This document shows, one piece after another, positions 1 to 8,515 of a stretch of DNA of 37,903 nt (its first letter is position 1; each line of letters opens with the position of its first letter). A model generated the notes under the pieces. It was given only the letters and a program-made list of their open reading frames with translations. It made no database searches and was not told the DNA's origin. The translations under genes were made by a program, and so were the position numbers. This DNA is from Chlorobium sp. (GTDB lineage: Bacteria; Bacteroidota; Chlorobiia; Chlorobiales; Chlorobiaceae), in NCBI GenBank assembly GCA_005862285.1, contig SZXW01000011.1, positions 1-37,903 on the forward strand. Direction: 5' to 3'.

Positions 1-140
1 CCCTGTTCCCGGCGCTCACGCAACCGGCTACCGATATTCCGCCCCTAACGGGGCTGAAGACCCATTACCCATTCCCCATTACCCACTCAGCACTCAGTCC
101 TAAGGTGGCTTATCGCCACCCACCTCCCATTACCCATTTT
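1..140. repeat. Right end of a composite G/C-array repeat element
   Basis: This stretch has a GCCCC-TAAC-GGGGC hairpin at 41-54, then a C-rich array of CCCATTA, CCCATTC and CCCACT units at 61-100, a perfect GGTGGC/GCCACC hairpin at 104-120, and more CCCATTA units that run into the 3' end of trbI. The same order (small palindrome, then C-rich array) closes the repeat blocks that end near 10082, 10452, 11465 and 35935. The left part of this copy lies outside the window. The 104-120 hairpin is just downstream of the trbI stop and might act on its transcript, but it has no T tract, so terminator function is uncertain. Confidence 0.75.
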
Positions 141-1431
141 CATTATACGGAGACAGGATCATATCCTTGTTGACCAGTACATTGACCTTCTTGCCGGCGA
201 GGATTTTCAGGGTCGGCTGGATATCGAGGTTCTTCCGGGTAATCTGGGCTCCGGCACTGCTTATTTCCTCGCCGACGTTGGCGGCCATGCGCTGCTGGAT
301 CGTCATGCTTGATGCATCGGTATACGCCCCCTGTGAAACATCGGCGCCAACCGACAGCAGGGATGAGAGGATAACCCCACCAGCCAGACGGTCGAAATGA
401 TTGTCCACTTTGTCCTTGTATCCGCTGTTTCCTGCAAGATCGACCCCCGGCATATTATCGAGCAGGATCGAGCTGCCGTCCGGCCTGACAAGCCGGTTCC
501 AGTTGACCTGGACCCTGCTCTGCCCGTAGCTCACCATCGAATCATAACGGCCAAGCACGCGGGTTCCTTTCGGAATGAGAAGAAAATCCCCTGTCCGGGT
601 GTCGTAAACGTTTTCACTCACCATGGCAACGACGTTACCCGGCAGATCGCTGTTGATCGCCGTAATGAGGATGACTGGAATAATGCTGCCTGCCTTGATT
701 TCATAATTGCTCAAAGGGCTATGAACAGTTTTCGACACATACTCCTTCTCCTCCCCTGCACCGTTGGAGAAGAAATCGTTTTTCCGATCCTGCATGTTCT
801 GGCCGCCCTTGCCATAATTGGACGCGTTGTTCTGACCGACCGCTGAAGAAATGGATGCCGCCAGGTTGCCGACCATTCCTGGTTGTTGAGTATTGCCTCC
901 CCCCGTAAAAAACGGGCTTGCCTTGATGGCCGCCTGTTTTTCAACCTCTTCCGGGTCCGTCTGATGATTCTGATTGACTGCTACCGTGCCTCCGGCATTT
1001 CCCCCAGTTCCATGCCCGTATATACCCTGACCACGGTTAACCATAGTCTTGCTGAAGTCGCCCGGCAGAGAATGGCCATGACCTGGAATCGAATCGGACC
1101 GCATTGGTTGCTGCGGAGCAGCAACGATGACAGGGGCATCATTGCCGGGACCTTTTCTGATCTTTTCCGGAATCGTGAGGATCTGGTTGATTGATGGATC
1201 TTCCTTTCTCGCGCCCTTGCGTTTGTCTTTCGGCCACAGGGCAAACGAAACGGCAATCAAAATAATGCTCAGAACAGTTGCACCGATGGCAATGACCGGC
1301 CCTTTTTTCAGGGTTCGGCTTTTCGCGACCGGCAGCCGCAACCTTGGATCATCTGCGGGGATCTTCGATGCATGAACATCTTCCATAGGACCATCCGCTG
1401 GTTCCTGTCTGTCTTTCTTTTCGGTATCCAT
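130..1431 (-). CDS. trbI: TrbI/VirB10-family type IV secretion protein
   Basis: TrbI (VirB10-like) spans the periplasm, linking the inner-membrane complex of the conjugation channel to the outer-membrane core. The 433-residue protein has a short charged cytoplasmic N-terminus, one membrane helix at about residues 44-66, a Gly/Gln/Asn-rich periplasmic linker at about 90-235, and a C-terminal TrbI domain from about residue 245. That domain begins IKAGSIIPVIL and contains the conserved stretches LIPKGTRVLGRYD and VNWNRL. It is the last gene of the minus-strand trb operon, 5 bases after trbG, which leaves no room for trbH between them. Its final Gly codon and TAA stop (GGGTAA) belong to the neighbouring repeat array, so the repeat abuts or has replaced the original 3' end. 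Family assignment is secure; activity is not shown. Confidence 0.93.
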   Translation of the reverse strand: MDTEKKDRQEPADGPMEDVHASKIPADDPRLRLPVAKSRTLKKGPVIAIGATVLSIILIAVSFALWPKDKRKGARKEDPSINQILTIPEKIRKGPGNDAPVIVAAPQQPMRSDSIPGHGHSLPGDFSKTMVNRGQGIYGHGTGGNAGGTVAVNQNHQTDPEEVEKQAAIKASPFFTGGGNTQQPGMVGNLAASISSAVGQNNASNYGKGGQNMQDRKNDFFSNGAGEEKEYVSKTVHSPLSNYEIKAGSIIPVILITAINSDLPGNVVAMVSENVYDTRTGDFLLIPKGTRVLGRYDSMVSYGQSRVQVNWNRLVRPDGSSILLDNMPGVDLAGNSGYKDKVDNHFDRLAGGVILSSLLSVGADVSQGAYTDASSMTIQQRMAANVGEEISSAGAQITRKNLDIQPTLKILAGKKVNVLVNKDMILSPYNENG

Positions 1432-1436
1432 AGGGA

Positions 1437-2240
1437 TTATCTCGATTTGGAGATTCTCACGATAATGTCACCATCCTGACCACCCCGCAATTCCGCACGC
1501 TCAAACAGGCGGTCAACGACGTAGTAATCCTTTTTCACACGGAAGTTGACAAGCTGTGTATCCTTACTGCTTCCCAGGGCGAAGAGAACCGGACATTCAC
1601 GGTTCTGCATTTCAACAGGGAACTGGATGAAGGTTTTCATGCCGTCGTCAAACACTTTCGCCGGCAGCCAGTAGGGTGTGCTCCCTTTTTTCACATCTAT
1701 CCTGTAGTTGAAATTCAGGGCGGAAACATTCACTTTCTGTTCGATGGCATTGTTTTCAATGCGTGAAATCTGGCGCATGTTGTACTGCTCGTAATTCCAG
1801 GAAACCGCCGCCATGTAGGTGGTTTCGTAGCTGGTCAGCTCTATGTGGTAGGTCCTCACGTTGGTATTGAGGCTCAATGTGGTTTTCAGGTCCGGCCTTG
1901 TCGGCTTGACATAGACATGCTCCTGATCGAGCCCGTTCACCCGGCTTTTCGTCCGGGCAAGTATCCAGCGGACCGAATCACCGCCGACAGGCTCGGAGGT
2001 GAGGGTCTCTCCGGGTTCAAGCTGGATATCCGTAATGCGTAACGGAGCGCAGTATACCTGATAGAGCTGGCCTTCCTCGAAATCATATTTCATGATGGCG
2101 TTATGGTATCCGAAGCTGTCAGGGTTCCGCTGTGATTCATGGTTCGCCTTTTCAATGACAGATTGCGGAGTGGCAAGTACAGGCGCCGAGATAAGACAGG
2201 CAGCCAGGACGCCAAAAACAATTCCTTTACCGTTGGACAT
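1437..2240 (-). CDS. trbG: TrbG/VirB9-family type IV secretion protein
   Basis: TrbG (VirB9-like) is a periplasmic subunit of the outer-membrane core complex of P-type conjugation systems and works with TrbI and usually a VirB7-like lipoprotein. The 267-residue product has a Sec signal peptide with likely cleavage after VLA at residue 23. An N-terminal domain precedes a C-terminal beta domain that holds the VirB9-type stretches LNFNYRI and PAKVFDDGMKTFIQFP. The usual partner gene trbH, between trbG and trbI in RP4 and Ti plasmids, is missing. It lies 30 bases after trbF. The ATG at 2240 fits because it directly precedes the signal peptide. Confidence 0.93.
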   Translation of the reverse strand: MSNGKGIVFGVLAACLISAPVLATPQSVIEKANHESQRNPDSFGYHNAIMKYDFEEGQLYQVYCAPLRITDIQLEPGETLTSEPVGGDSVRWILARTKSRVNGLDQEHVYVKPTRPDLKTTLSLNTNVRTYHIELTSYETTYMAAVSWNYEQYNMRQISRIENNAIEQKVNVSALNFNYRIDVKKGSTPYWLPAKVFDDGMKTFIQFPVEMQNRECPVLFALGSSKDTQLVNFRVKKDYYVVDRLFERAELRGGQDGDIIVRISKSR

Positions 2241-2270
2241 GTGTTTTCAAGATTTGAATGGTTAAGTACG

Positions 2271-2960
2271 TTACCTGACGAGCTGCGTGATATTGTACTC
2301 ATCGACAAAAAGGCCAATGGGATTTACCGCAAGATCCTTTTCTGTTGAAGGCTGTTTCAGTACAACTTTGAAAACGCCCTTCCAGAATGTCTCGCCAAGA
2401 GGATCGCCCATAATTCCCCACTGCGATTCTTTCCAGTCAACCTGCCAAGAATCTTCGGTAATACGGACCATCGAAAGAACGTCGACGCTTACCCTTTCCC
2501 TGGCAGCACGAATGAACGGATCATTCTTCTGAACATAGGCCGTGAGGGTATTGGCCGCTTTTTGAGAAACAAGCTTGTAGGCATCGAGCCAGTTTGCCTT
2601 TATGACACCGGCATCACTGCTGATCATTCTGGTATCACGAATGAACCGGCTCAGGTGGTATCTGATTGAAGGATCGGAAGGCTTGTATCTCTCCCACTGC
2701 TGTCCGACAACACCATGATAGGAAGCACTTCCATCCTGGGCAACCTCGACGATGTGGGGAACCATCCTGGGTAACGATCCAAGGTAGATCATCCCGCCAA
2801 CAGCCGGAAAAGCAACGAGAAGCAGGGTTGCGAAAGTAGCAAGCCTCCAGTTCCTCGCCTGGATTGTTGCTGCGCCGATACGCATATCCCATTCCTGGCC
2901 AGCCCGTTTGTAAACGGTGTCAATTCCGCCTTGCGGCGACCATTTTTTACCTGTTTTCAT
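2271..2960 (-). CDS. trbF: TrbF/VirB8-family type IV secretion protein
   Basis: TrbF (VirB8-like) is a bitopic inner-membrane assembly factor that contacts TrbL, TrbG and TrbI during channel building. The 229-residue protein has a cytoplasmic N-terminus of about 38 residues, one membrane helix at about 39-60, and a periplasmic NTF2-like domain. Near the C-terminus it has NPIGLFV, matching the NPxG motif of VirB8 proteins needed for dimer formation. The N-terminal region with WRLATFATLL just before and within the helix is also typical of TrbF. It sits between trbL and trbG, as in Ti-plasmid trb operons. Confidence 0.92.
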   Translation of the reverse strand: MKTGKKWSPQGGIDTVYKRAGQEWDMRIGAATIQARNWRLATFATLLLVAFPAVGGMIYLGSLPRMVPHIVEVAQDGSASYHGVVGQQWERYKPSDPSIRYHLSRFIRDTRMISSDAGVIKANWLDAYKLVSQKAANTLTAYVQKNDPFIRAARERVSVDVLSMVRITEDSWQVDWKESQWGIMGDPLGETFWKGVFKVVLKQPSTEKDLAVNPIGLFVDEYNITQLVR

Positions 2961-2990
2961 GGCATCATGAATACTTGTATGATTGAGGAA

Positions 2991-4310
2991 TTAAACTTCT
3001 GCTTGTGAGCTTTCATCCTTCTGCTGATTACGCTGCATGGCATCAAGGGCATTCACTGCCCAAGCGGACGAATTATCTTTCCCTGACAAGTTTTCAGACC
3101 CGGACGACGCTGTATTTCCGGCACTCTCGACCGTCTTTCCTGCCGCTTCTGCAGTTGTATCGGCAACTTTTCCAGGTGCATCGCCTGCTTTCTCGGCAGC
3201 TTTTCCGGCCGCCTCACCTGCTTTTTCGACACCCTCGCCTGCGGATTGCATACCCTGCCCGGCTGCGGAAACACTTTGCCCGGCTTTCTGCATAGACTGC
3301 CCGGCAACTCTGGACGATTGCTGAATAGCCCCACCTGCCATTTTTCCAGCTGCACCTCCAGCCACTCCGCCGGCACCCCCGCCCGACCCGCCAGACTTCC
3401 CAAACCAGTTTGTTAATGCTGAAGTAGCGGCTTTCACTGCACCAATAGCAGCTCCCCCTGCTTTTATTGCCCCACCGATAGCATGTGACGCCATTCCACC
3501 AGCAGCCATGGCGTTTTGCATCGCAACGGCGGCTGAAAGGTTCGGACTGCCAGACAAAAGGCCTGCGGCCACGCCCGGAGCATTCCAGCAAAGAAAAGCA
3601 AGTGCACCAACGGTGAGAAAGGCACTTAATACTTCAGGAATCGTGAGATCACCAGAGAATTTCAGCGTTTGCAGAACCGGTAAAATGATACTAACAAGAA
3701 AAGCAAGCACCATGAGCTTGATGCCGGAGGAAACAATGGCCCCAATAGATTTTTCGGCAAGGAACTTGGTCGGCTCGAAAAACCCGAAAGGCAGAAAAAG
3801 GCCAACAAGAGCGGAAATAAGGTAGAACTCCAGAACGGAATAGAAGATTTGCCAGGCAATCAGAATGTATGCTATTACCACAAGAATCAGGCAAATACCC
3901 AATACAAGAGCTTCAATAAGCCGCAGGGTTGCACTCATTGCGATTACTTCATTTAAAGCAGGAACAAGATTGGCAAAACCTATTTTCATTACCTGTGAGG
4001 GGTCAAAAAGATTACCACTCCCACCTCCTGCTGCCATTTGTCCTGCATTAACAAGCGACTTGGCAAAAGCGCTGGAAATCTCCGGAAATTTCTTGATTAT
4101 CCAAGCCCAAACGAGTAAATAAAGCAACTTCTTCATGATGCCAACCAGGTTATCGATCCCGCCAAGAGCCATCCAGAGTCCGAACATTAAGATTTCAATA
4201 CCGAGAAATACCTTGATCAGAAAATTGATGGCTGGCTGCAAGTTGACCCACCCATGACTAAAAACCGTCAGAAAATTGTTTAGCGTAGTGGTGAGAATTC
4301 CGGGATCCAT
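2991..4310 (-). CDS. trbL: TrbL/VirB6-family polytopic membrane protein
   Basis: TrbL (VirB6-like) is the multi-pass inner-membrane channel component of P-type type IV secretion systems. The 439-residue product has several hydrophobic helices (about residues 24-50, 61-75, 133-158, 160-178, 196-215 and 228-250). The C-terminal tail from about residue 270 is soluble and very rich in Gly and Ala. Within it, residues 336-384 form a repeat in which Ala recurs every seven residues (units such as AGQSMQK, AGQSVSA, AGQGMQS, AGEGVEK). Long, low-complexity TrbL tails are common; the regular heptad is notable. The gene follows the trbK-like lipoprotein and precedes trbF, as in Ti plasmids. Confidence 0.9.
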   Translation of the reverse strand: MDPGILTTTLNNFLTVFSHGWVNLQPAINFLIKVFLGIEILMFGLWMALGGIDNLVGIMKKLLYLLVWAWIIKKFPEISSAFAKSLVNAGQMAAGGGSGNLFDPSQVMKIGFANLVPALNEVIAMSATLRLIEALVLGICLILVVIAYILIAWQIFYSVLEFYLISALVGLFLPFGFFEPTKFLAEKSIGAIVSSGIKLMVLAFLVSIILPVLQTLKFSGDLTIPEVLSAFLTVGALAFLCWNAPGVAAGLLSGSPNLSAAVAMQNAMAAGGMASHAIGGAIKAGGAAIGAVKAATSALTNWFGKSGGSGGGAGGVAGGAAGKMAGGAIQQSSRVAGQSMQKAGQSVSAAGQGMQSAGEGVEKAGEAAGKAAEKAGDAPGKVADTTAEAAGKTVESAGNTASSGSENLSGKDNSSAWAVNALDAMQRNQQKDESSQAEV

Positions 4311-4329
4311 GCTGGTGTTTTTTTAAAGT

Positions 4330-4581
4330 TCACTGCTTTATCTCTGGCAATTTTACTGGATGAGGTGTTTTGTCCATATACTCTGGAGGTACACGCCAGA
4401 ATTTTTCGTTAAGAGCCTTAGATTTTTCGTACTCTTTTCTCGGGATAGAAATCTCAACATCGCCCTGTCTGATTTTCACTCGATCTTCGCACCCGGAAGT
4501 TATGAGCAACCCAAGGATGCCGATGGAAAGGTATCGGTAATGTCTGAAATCGTGGTTTATGCGGAAGATTGTACAATTCAT
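4330..4581 (-). CDS. trbK: Small lipoprotein in the trbK position
   Basis: This is an 83-residue protein with a basic N-terminus, a hydrophobic stretch and a lipobox-like LLITSGC with the modified Cys at residue 31; the mature part is only about 53 residues. The ATG at 4581 has a good GGAG sequence ten bases upstream, one of the clearest in this operon. It lies between trbJ and trbL, the slot of trbK in IncP and Ti systems, where TrbK is a lipoprotein for entry exclusion. The name rests on position and lipoprotein character, since trbK genes diverge quickly. As trbH is absent, it could instead supply the VirB7-like core lipoprotein. Function is inferred. Confidence 0.7.
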   Translation of the reverse strand: MNCTIFRINHDFRHYRYLSIGILGLLITSGCEDRVKIRQGDVEISIPRKEYEKSKALNEKFWRVPPEYMDKTPHPVKLPEIKQ

Positions 4582-4609
4582 GGTTTCTGATCTCCTTTAA
4601 TGCTTTTCT

Positions 4610-5359
4610 TTATTGTTGAATATCCGGCAAAGCTACTCCGTGATTTGATGTGTCCTGATTATCCATACCTCTCAGCAGCTTCTGTCCATATGCTGTCGCA
4701 GCCTCCTTCCTCTGCGCTTCTTCAGCGGCCATCATTGCTGTAATCCGGGTGCTTGTCGACAGGTTTTCCGTGAGACCTCCGAGCTGGGCTGAAACAATCC
4801 CGAGCATCTGGTTCGTTGACTGGAGTTGCCTTACTTCGCCGTCAGCTCCTGCCGACCGCTTAAGGATCGCTATCGCCTCGTCATTGTAACCCTGCGATCG
4901 TTGAATGACAGACTGCCCCTGCATGGCAATTTTCGCGGCATTGGCAAGTTCCGTGTTCCATTTCCGGACAATGTCCGAATACTGTCCGCTGCTCATGTTG
5001 TTCCATTGTCCCTGTGGGTAAAGCTGGTCGTATTGGGAACTGATCTGGTTGAGGTCGAAGGAAATTCCCTGAACACTGGTCAGGAGAGTGTTCAGTTCTC
5101 TCATATTGCTGTCATATATGCCTTTGACTGCTCCGAATGTCGAACCTGGCAGGGTCGTCAGGGTTTTAACCTGATTGGCGATCTGGGCAAGCTGGTTCTG
5201 AATCTGCTGCGCTGTCCTCGCTGCTGTCAGGGTGTTCTGCTGCAGGTTGGAAAGATCGATAACAGTCAACGCAGCGGCAGCCGGTTTAAAAGAAAACGTA
5301 GTGACGACAGGTACAAGCAACATGCTGGCCAGGAGATACTTCTTGAAAGATATTTTCAT
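4610..5359 (-). CDS. trbJ: TrbJ/VirB5-family minor pilus protein
   Basis: TrbJ (VirB5-like) is a periplasmic protein thought to sit at the pilus tip or help its assembly. The 249-residue product has a Sec signal peptide (basic KKY, hydrophobic core, cleavage near AAAA at about residue 29) followed by VIDLSNLQQNTLTAARTAQQ. This is the Gln-rich helical start usual for TrbJ. The rest is mostly predicted helix, rich in Gln, Asn and Ser with few Cys. It lies between trbE and the trbK-like gene, matching the trbE-J-K-L order of Ti plasmids. Confidence 0.92.
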   Translation of the reverse strand: MKISFKKYLLASMLLVPVVTTFSFKPAAAALTVIDLSNLQQNTLTAARTAQQIQNQLAQIANQVKTLTTLPGSTFGAVKGIYDSNMRELNTLLTSVQGISFDLNQISSQYDQLYPQGQWNNMSSGQYSDIVRKWNTELANAAKIAMQGQSVIQRSQGYNDEAIAILKRSAGADGEVRQLQSTNQMLGIVSAQLGGLTENLSTSTRITAMMAAEEAQRKEAATAYGQKLLRGMDNQDTSNHGVALPDIQQ

Positions 5360-5383
5360 TGAGTTACGGTTTTATGATTATCG

Positions 5384-7837
5384 TCAGGAGTGCAGATTTT
5401 CAGGAACACACCTTTCAAGCATCTGGGCCTCCGCTTCGAGACCTCTGTGCCGGAGCAAAGCCGGCGCCCATTGTTCCGGGGAACGGTTTGCAACAATCCA
5501 GTCCATGATCTTCTGATCGTCCGGTGAAGACATTCCTGCAAACGCCAGGGCAACCGGTCCCAGGTTGAGCGCAAATACCCGATGTCCGATCACCGAGCGG
5601 TAGTAGTAGTCCCGCTTCGCCTGCAGATAGGCAAGCAACTGGATTTCGGCCTCGGACAATCCGAACCTGCTGTAGGTTTCGCTCATTACCGGAGTAAGGG
5701 CCTCTTCATCGGGGAGGTAAATCTTGGTATGGCAGGCCGAGAGGATCGTTGCCATGATCGGGGAGTTTGCGGCATCGGCGACCTCCTGCGTGGCGAAAAC
5801 GACATAGACGTTTTTCTTTCTCAGGGTTTTCAGCCAGTTCTGCAACTGGTGCATGAATACCGGATGCTTGAGAAAAAGCCAGGCTTCGTCGAGGACAAGC
5901 AGGGTCGGCCTGCCGTCGAACCTTTTTTCGACCAGATGAAAAAGGTAGAACAGCGCCGGAATGACCGCTTCCTGGTTCATGCTCATGAGCGCATTCATCT
6001 CAAGCGTTATCCAGCATCCCTTCGGTTCGAGTTCCTCGGAAGCATCGAATATCTGGCCGTAGTTCCCGGCAAGCGTATAGGGCCGCAGAGCATCCCTGAC
6101 TTCCCTCGACTGGACCAGCTCGCAGAAAAGCGTCAACGTCCGGGCGTTTCTCTCATAGGTGACAAGGTTCAACAGAGCTGAATCGATCTCTTTTTTCAGT
6201 GCAGGGTTCTCCTCGATATGCTGTTCCTTGAGCAGCAACAGGATGAATTCTGCAGCCCAGATTCTTTCTGTCTGGTCATCGATTCCGGCAAGTGGCTGGA
6301 AGGCGAGGGCCGATTCTTCCCCTCCAGGTTCGTAGTAATCTCCCTGAACGGCAATCGTGGCCGCTCTTGATGACCGGTCCTTGTCGAAAATGACCACCTG
6401 CGCCTCGGGATAGCGAAGCCATTGCAGCGCCATCATGGAAAGAAGGGTGGATTTGCCGGCACCGGTCGGGCCGATAACAAGCGTATGCCCGACATCGCTG
6501 ACATTGAGGTTGAACCGGAACGGCGTGCTGCCGGTCGTGCTGCACATGATATGGTACATGCCTGTTCCGCAAACCTCTTTCAGGTGGCGGTTCTCCTGCG
6601 CTCCCGCCCAGATCGCCGAAAGGGGCATCATGTGTGCAAGGGAGAGCGTGCTGATGATTGGACGGCGGACATTGGCATAGACATGGCCGGGCAAGCTGCC
6701 GAGCCATGCCTCAAGCGAATTGAGGGATTCTTCCTTGACGGTGAACCCCCTGCTCTGGATGACCTGCCTGACCCTCCGGATTCGCCGGAGCGCCTCCTGG
6801 ATATCCTCGTGCATGACCGTAACCGTACAGGTCATGTAACCAAACGAGAGCAGGTCCTCACCAAGCTCCTGCAAGGCTGCATCGGCATCGGCTGCCTTGT
6901 TTGCCGCATCGGTATCGAGCAGGGCGGATGGTTCCTTGGTTGCTTCCTCTTTCAGCATGGTGAGCAGGTTCTTGCGTTTTCCCCACCACTGCCGCCGGTA
7001 TTTTTCAAGTTCTTTCTGAGCATCCTGCTTGTCCATGCACATGTACCTTGTCATCCATCGGTACTCGATCTCCAGATGGTTCAGGTCGTCAAGAATGCCC
7101 GGGATCGACACTGCAGGGAAACCCGTAAAAGTAACTGTAGGAATGAATCTGTTGCCAAGCATCGGAATATCGGCAAATGTTAGCGCCTGATCCGGTATGA
7201 GGGCATCGAGATACATGGGAATATCCGGAGCGATCACGGGATGACGGTTCGTGGAAATCGTACTGTGCAGGTAAGTCAGCGTCTCGTGGTCATCAAGTTC
7301 AGCTACTTCGTCAAACACTCCTGCCATGAGGTCGGATATTTCCTGGCAGGTTTTCCGGAAATATTCAAGATCACGCATGTTTTCCATGGCCGCATCGAGT
7401 TTACCTTCCGGGTCGTCATAAAAAAACCCGGACAGCTTCTTGCCTTTCTCGGTTGGCATGCCCCACACGAAGGTTATGTAGTAGGCACTCTCGAAATGGG
7501 CCCCATATGTCATGAACTGATGCTTGCGCTCCAGGTCGAGCAGCCATGCTGCAGGATGTTTCCATGCCGTTCCCTGATAATCGGCTGTATGGAACCGCTG
7601 CGCCTCGATGAATAGGCTCCAGCCTGAACCCAGCCGTTTCAGGGAGTTGTTCAGACGGGCAACGGCTGAAAGCAGTTCGGAACGGGAAGAACTGCCAAGA
7701 TCAGGTCCCCGGAATGCATAGGTTTTCTGCAGAATTGCATCTTTCTGCAGGACCACACCTGGTGCAATGATTGCCGCCCAGGGCAGATAGTCCGGAAGCC
7801 GCTTGGTCGGCTCCCGGTATTGTTTAAGGTTGAGCAT
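5384..7837 (-). CDS. trbE: TrbE/VirB4-family conjugation ATPase
   Basis: TrbE (VirB4-like) is the large ATPase on the cytoplasmic face of the channel that powers pilus assembly and transfer. At 817 residues it is full length. The N-terminal CagE/TrbE/VirB domain covers about residues 1-400. The Walker A motif GPTGAGKST is at 456-464, and the Walker B motif LLVLDEAW is at 646-653. A conserved FATQEVADA segment follows. The domain order is complete and no frame disruption is seen. It starts 5 bases after the trbD stop, which suggests translational coupling. Long antisense frames here are codon shadows. Confidence 0.96.
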   Translation of the reverse strand: MLNLKQYREPTKRLPDYLPWAAIIAPGVVLQKDAILQKTYAFRGPDLGSSSRSELLSAVARLNNSLKRLGSGWSLFIEAQRFHTADYQGTAWKHPAAWLLDLERKHQFMTYGAHFESAYYITFVWGMPTEKGKKLSGFFYDDPEGKLDAAMENMRDLEYFRKTCQEISDLMAGVFDEVAELDDHETLTYLHSTISTNRHPVIAPDIPMYLDALIPDQALTFADIPMLGNRFIPTVTFTGFPAVSIPGILDDLNHLEIEYRWMTRYMCMDKQDAQKELEKYRRQWWGKRKNLLTMLKEEATKEPSALLDTDAANKAADADAALQELGEDLLSFGYMTCTVTVMHEDIQEALRRIRRVRQVIQSRGFTVKEESLNSLEAWLGSLPGHVYANVRRPIISTLSLAHMMPLSAIWAGAQENRHLKEVCGTGMYHIMCSTTGSTPFRFNLNVSDVGHTLVIGPTGAGKSTLLSMMALQWLRYPEAQVVIFDKDRSSRAATIAVQGDYYEPGGEESALAFQPLAGIDDQTERIWAAEFILLLLKEQHIEENPALKKEIDSALLNLVTYERNARTLTLFCELVQSREVRDALRPYTLAGNYGQIFDASEELEPKGCWITLEMNALMSMNQEAVIPALFYLFHLVEKRFDGRPTLLVLDEAWLFLKHPVFMHQLQNWLKTLRKKNVYVVFATQEVADAANSPIMATILSACHTKIYLPDEEALTPVMSETYSRFGLSEAEIQLLAYLQAKRDYYYRSVIGHRVFALNLGPVALAFAGMSSPDDQKIMDWIVANRSPEQWAPALLRHRGLEAEAQMLERCVPENLHS

Positions 7838-7842
7838 GGTAT

Positions 7843-8094
7843 TCAGGGATAAAGACGTTTCGGTGTTTTCAGCGCCCGGATGAAAACCTCGAAAAAATAC
7901 GGGTCTTTGCGGGTCATGGCGACAAGGCCGAAATGAAGCGCAAAGGCTGCCGGAAGGACCCAGATCTGCTGCAGTCCAAGTCCGATGGCTGCAGCAATGG
8001 TCCAGAGAAGAAGGGCTGGAGTTCTCGGGACTCCGCCAAGCAGGATCACCTCCGTCAGGGAGCGGTGGACCGGCACTTCATACCCGTCGCTCAT
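7843..8094 (-). CDS. trbD: TrbD/VirB3-family membrane protein
   Basis: TrbD (VirB3-like) is a small inner-membrane protein that associates with the VirB4-type ATPase in pilus biogenesis. I chose the ATG at 8094 rather than longer frames because it overlaps the trbC stop as ATGA, and because the 83-residue product then begins MSDGYEVPVHRSLTE like typical TrbD proteins. Two hydrophobic segments at about residues 27-56 form a hairpin, followed by DPYFFEVFIRAL, which matches the family end. The upstream extension in this frame is a shadow of trbC. Confidence 0.9.
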   Translation of the reverse strand: MSDGYEVPVHRSLTEVILLGGVPRTPALLLWTIAAAIGLGLQQIWVLPAAFALHFGLVAMTRKDPYFFEVFIRALKTPKRLYP

Positions 8095-8474
8095 ACCAGC
8101 AGGCCTCCACCAAAGCCCATGAAGGTAAGGCCCCACGAAAGTGCACTGAAGGCGATGGCAAGGCCCATGACAACCCACAGGGCCTTTCGCATCATGCTGC
8201 TTCCATCTGAAAACGCAATACCTATGCCGAGCCCGATAATGGACACTGCTCCAAGAACTTTTGAAACCGGTCCAGTCAGGGAATCGAGGAGCTTTTTGAG
8301 AGGATCTTCCCACGGCAAACCTGCACCATCGGCGAAGGCATCAGCCGGAAACAGCTGCAGTACAAGGATGCCAAACGCGATACCTGCCGCAATTAATACA
8401 TCTTTATTTATTTCATTTTTCCGCAATTTCCCAATTGAGGGCATCAAAAGTCGAGAATGTTTCATTGGATTCAT
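8091..8474 (-). CDS. trbC: TrbC/VirB2-family pilin precursor
   Basis: TrbC is the major pilin of the P-type conjugative pilus. The 127-residue precursor has an extended N-terminus, a hydrophobic signal segment and a likely leader-peptidase cut after AFA at residue 48. The mature part is about 79 residues with two hydrophobic helices joined by a short polar loop (SDGSSMMRK), as in VirB2/TrbC pilins. In RP4, TrbC is trimmed at its C-terminus and cyclised by TraF; a traF homologue lies upstream here, so cyclisation is plausible but not shown. The start could be a later Met (residue 4 or 11) without changing the mature pilin. Confidence 0.9.
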   Translation of the reverse strand: MNPMKHSRLLMPSIGKLRKNEINKDVLIAAGIAFGILVLQLFPADAFADGAGLPWEDPLKKLLDSLTGPVSKVLGAVSIIGLGIGIAFSDGSSMMRKALWVVMGLAIAFSALSWGLTFMGFGGGLLV

Positions 8475-8515
8475 GGATTAAGGGTTGAATGAAAACAATG
8501 CGATAAGTGGAAACG

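Noticed and set aside
104-120. Intrinsic terminator for the trb operon
   Set aside because: The perfect GGTGGC/GCCACC hairpin lies just after trbI but no T tract follows on the minus strand; left as a hairpin within the repeat entry.
6422-7183. A 253-codon open frame antisense to trbE
   Set aside because: The trbE frame here carries the Walker A motif and conserved domain; the antisense translation shows no family features.
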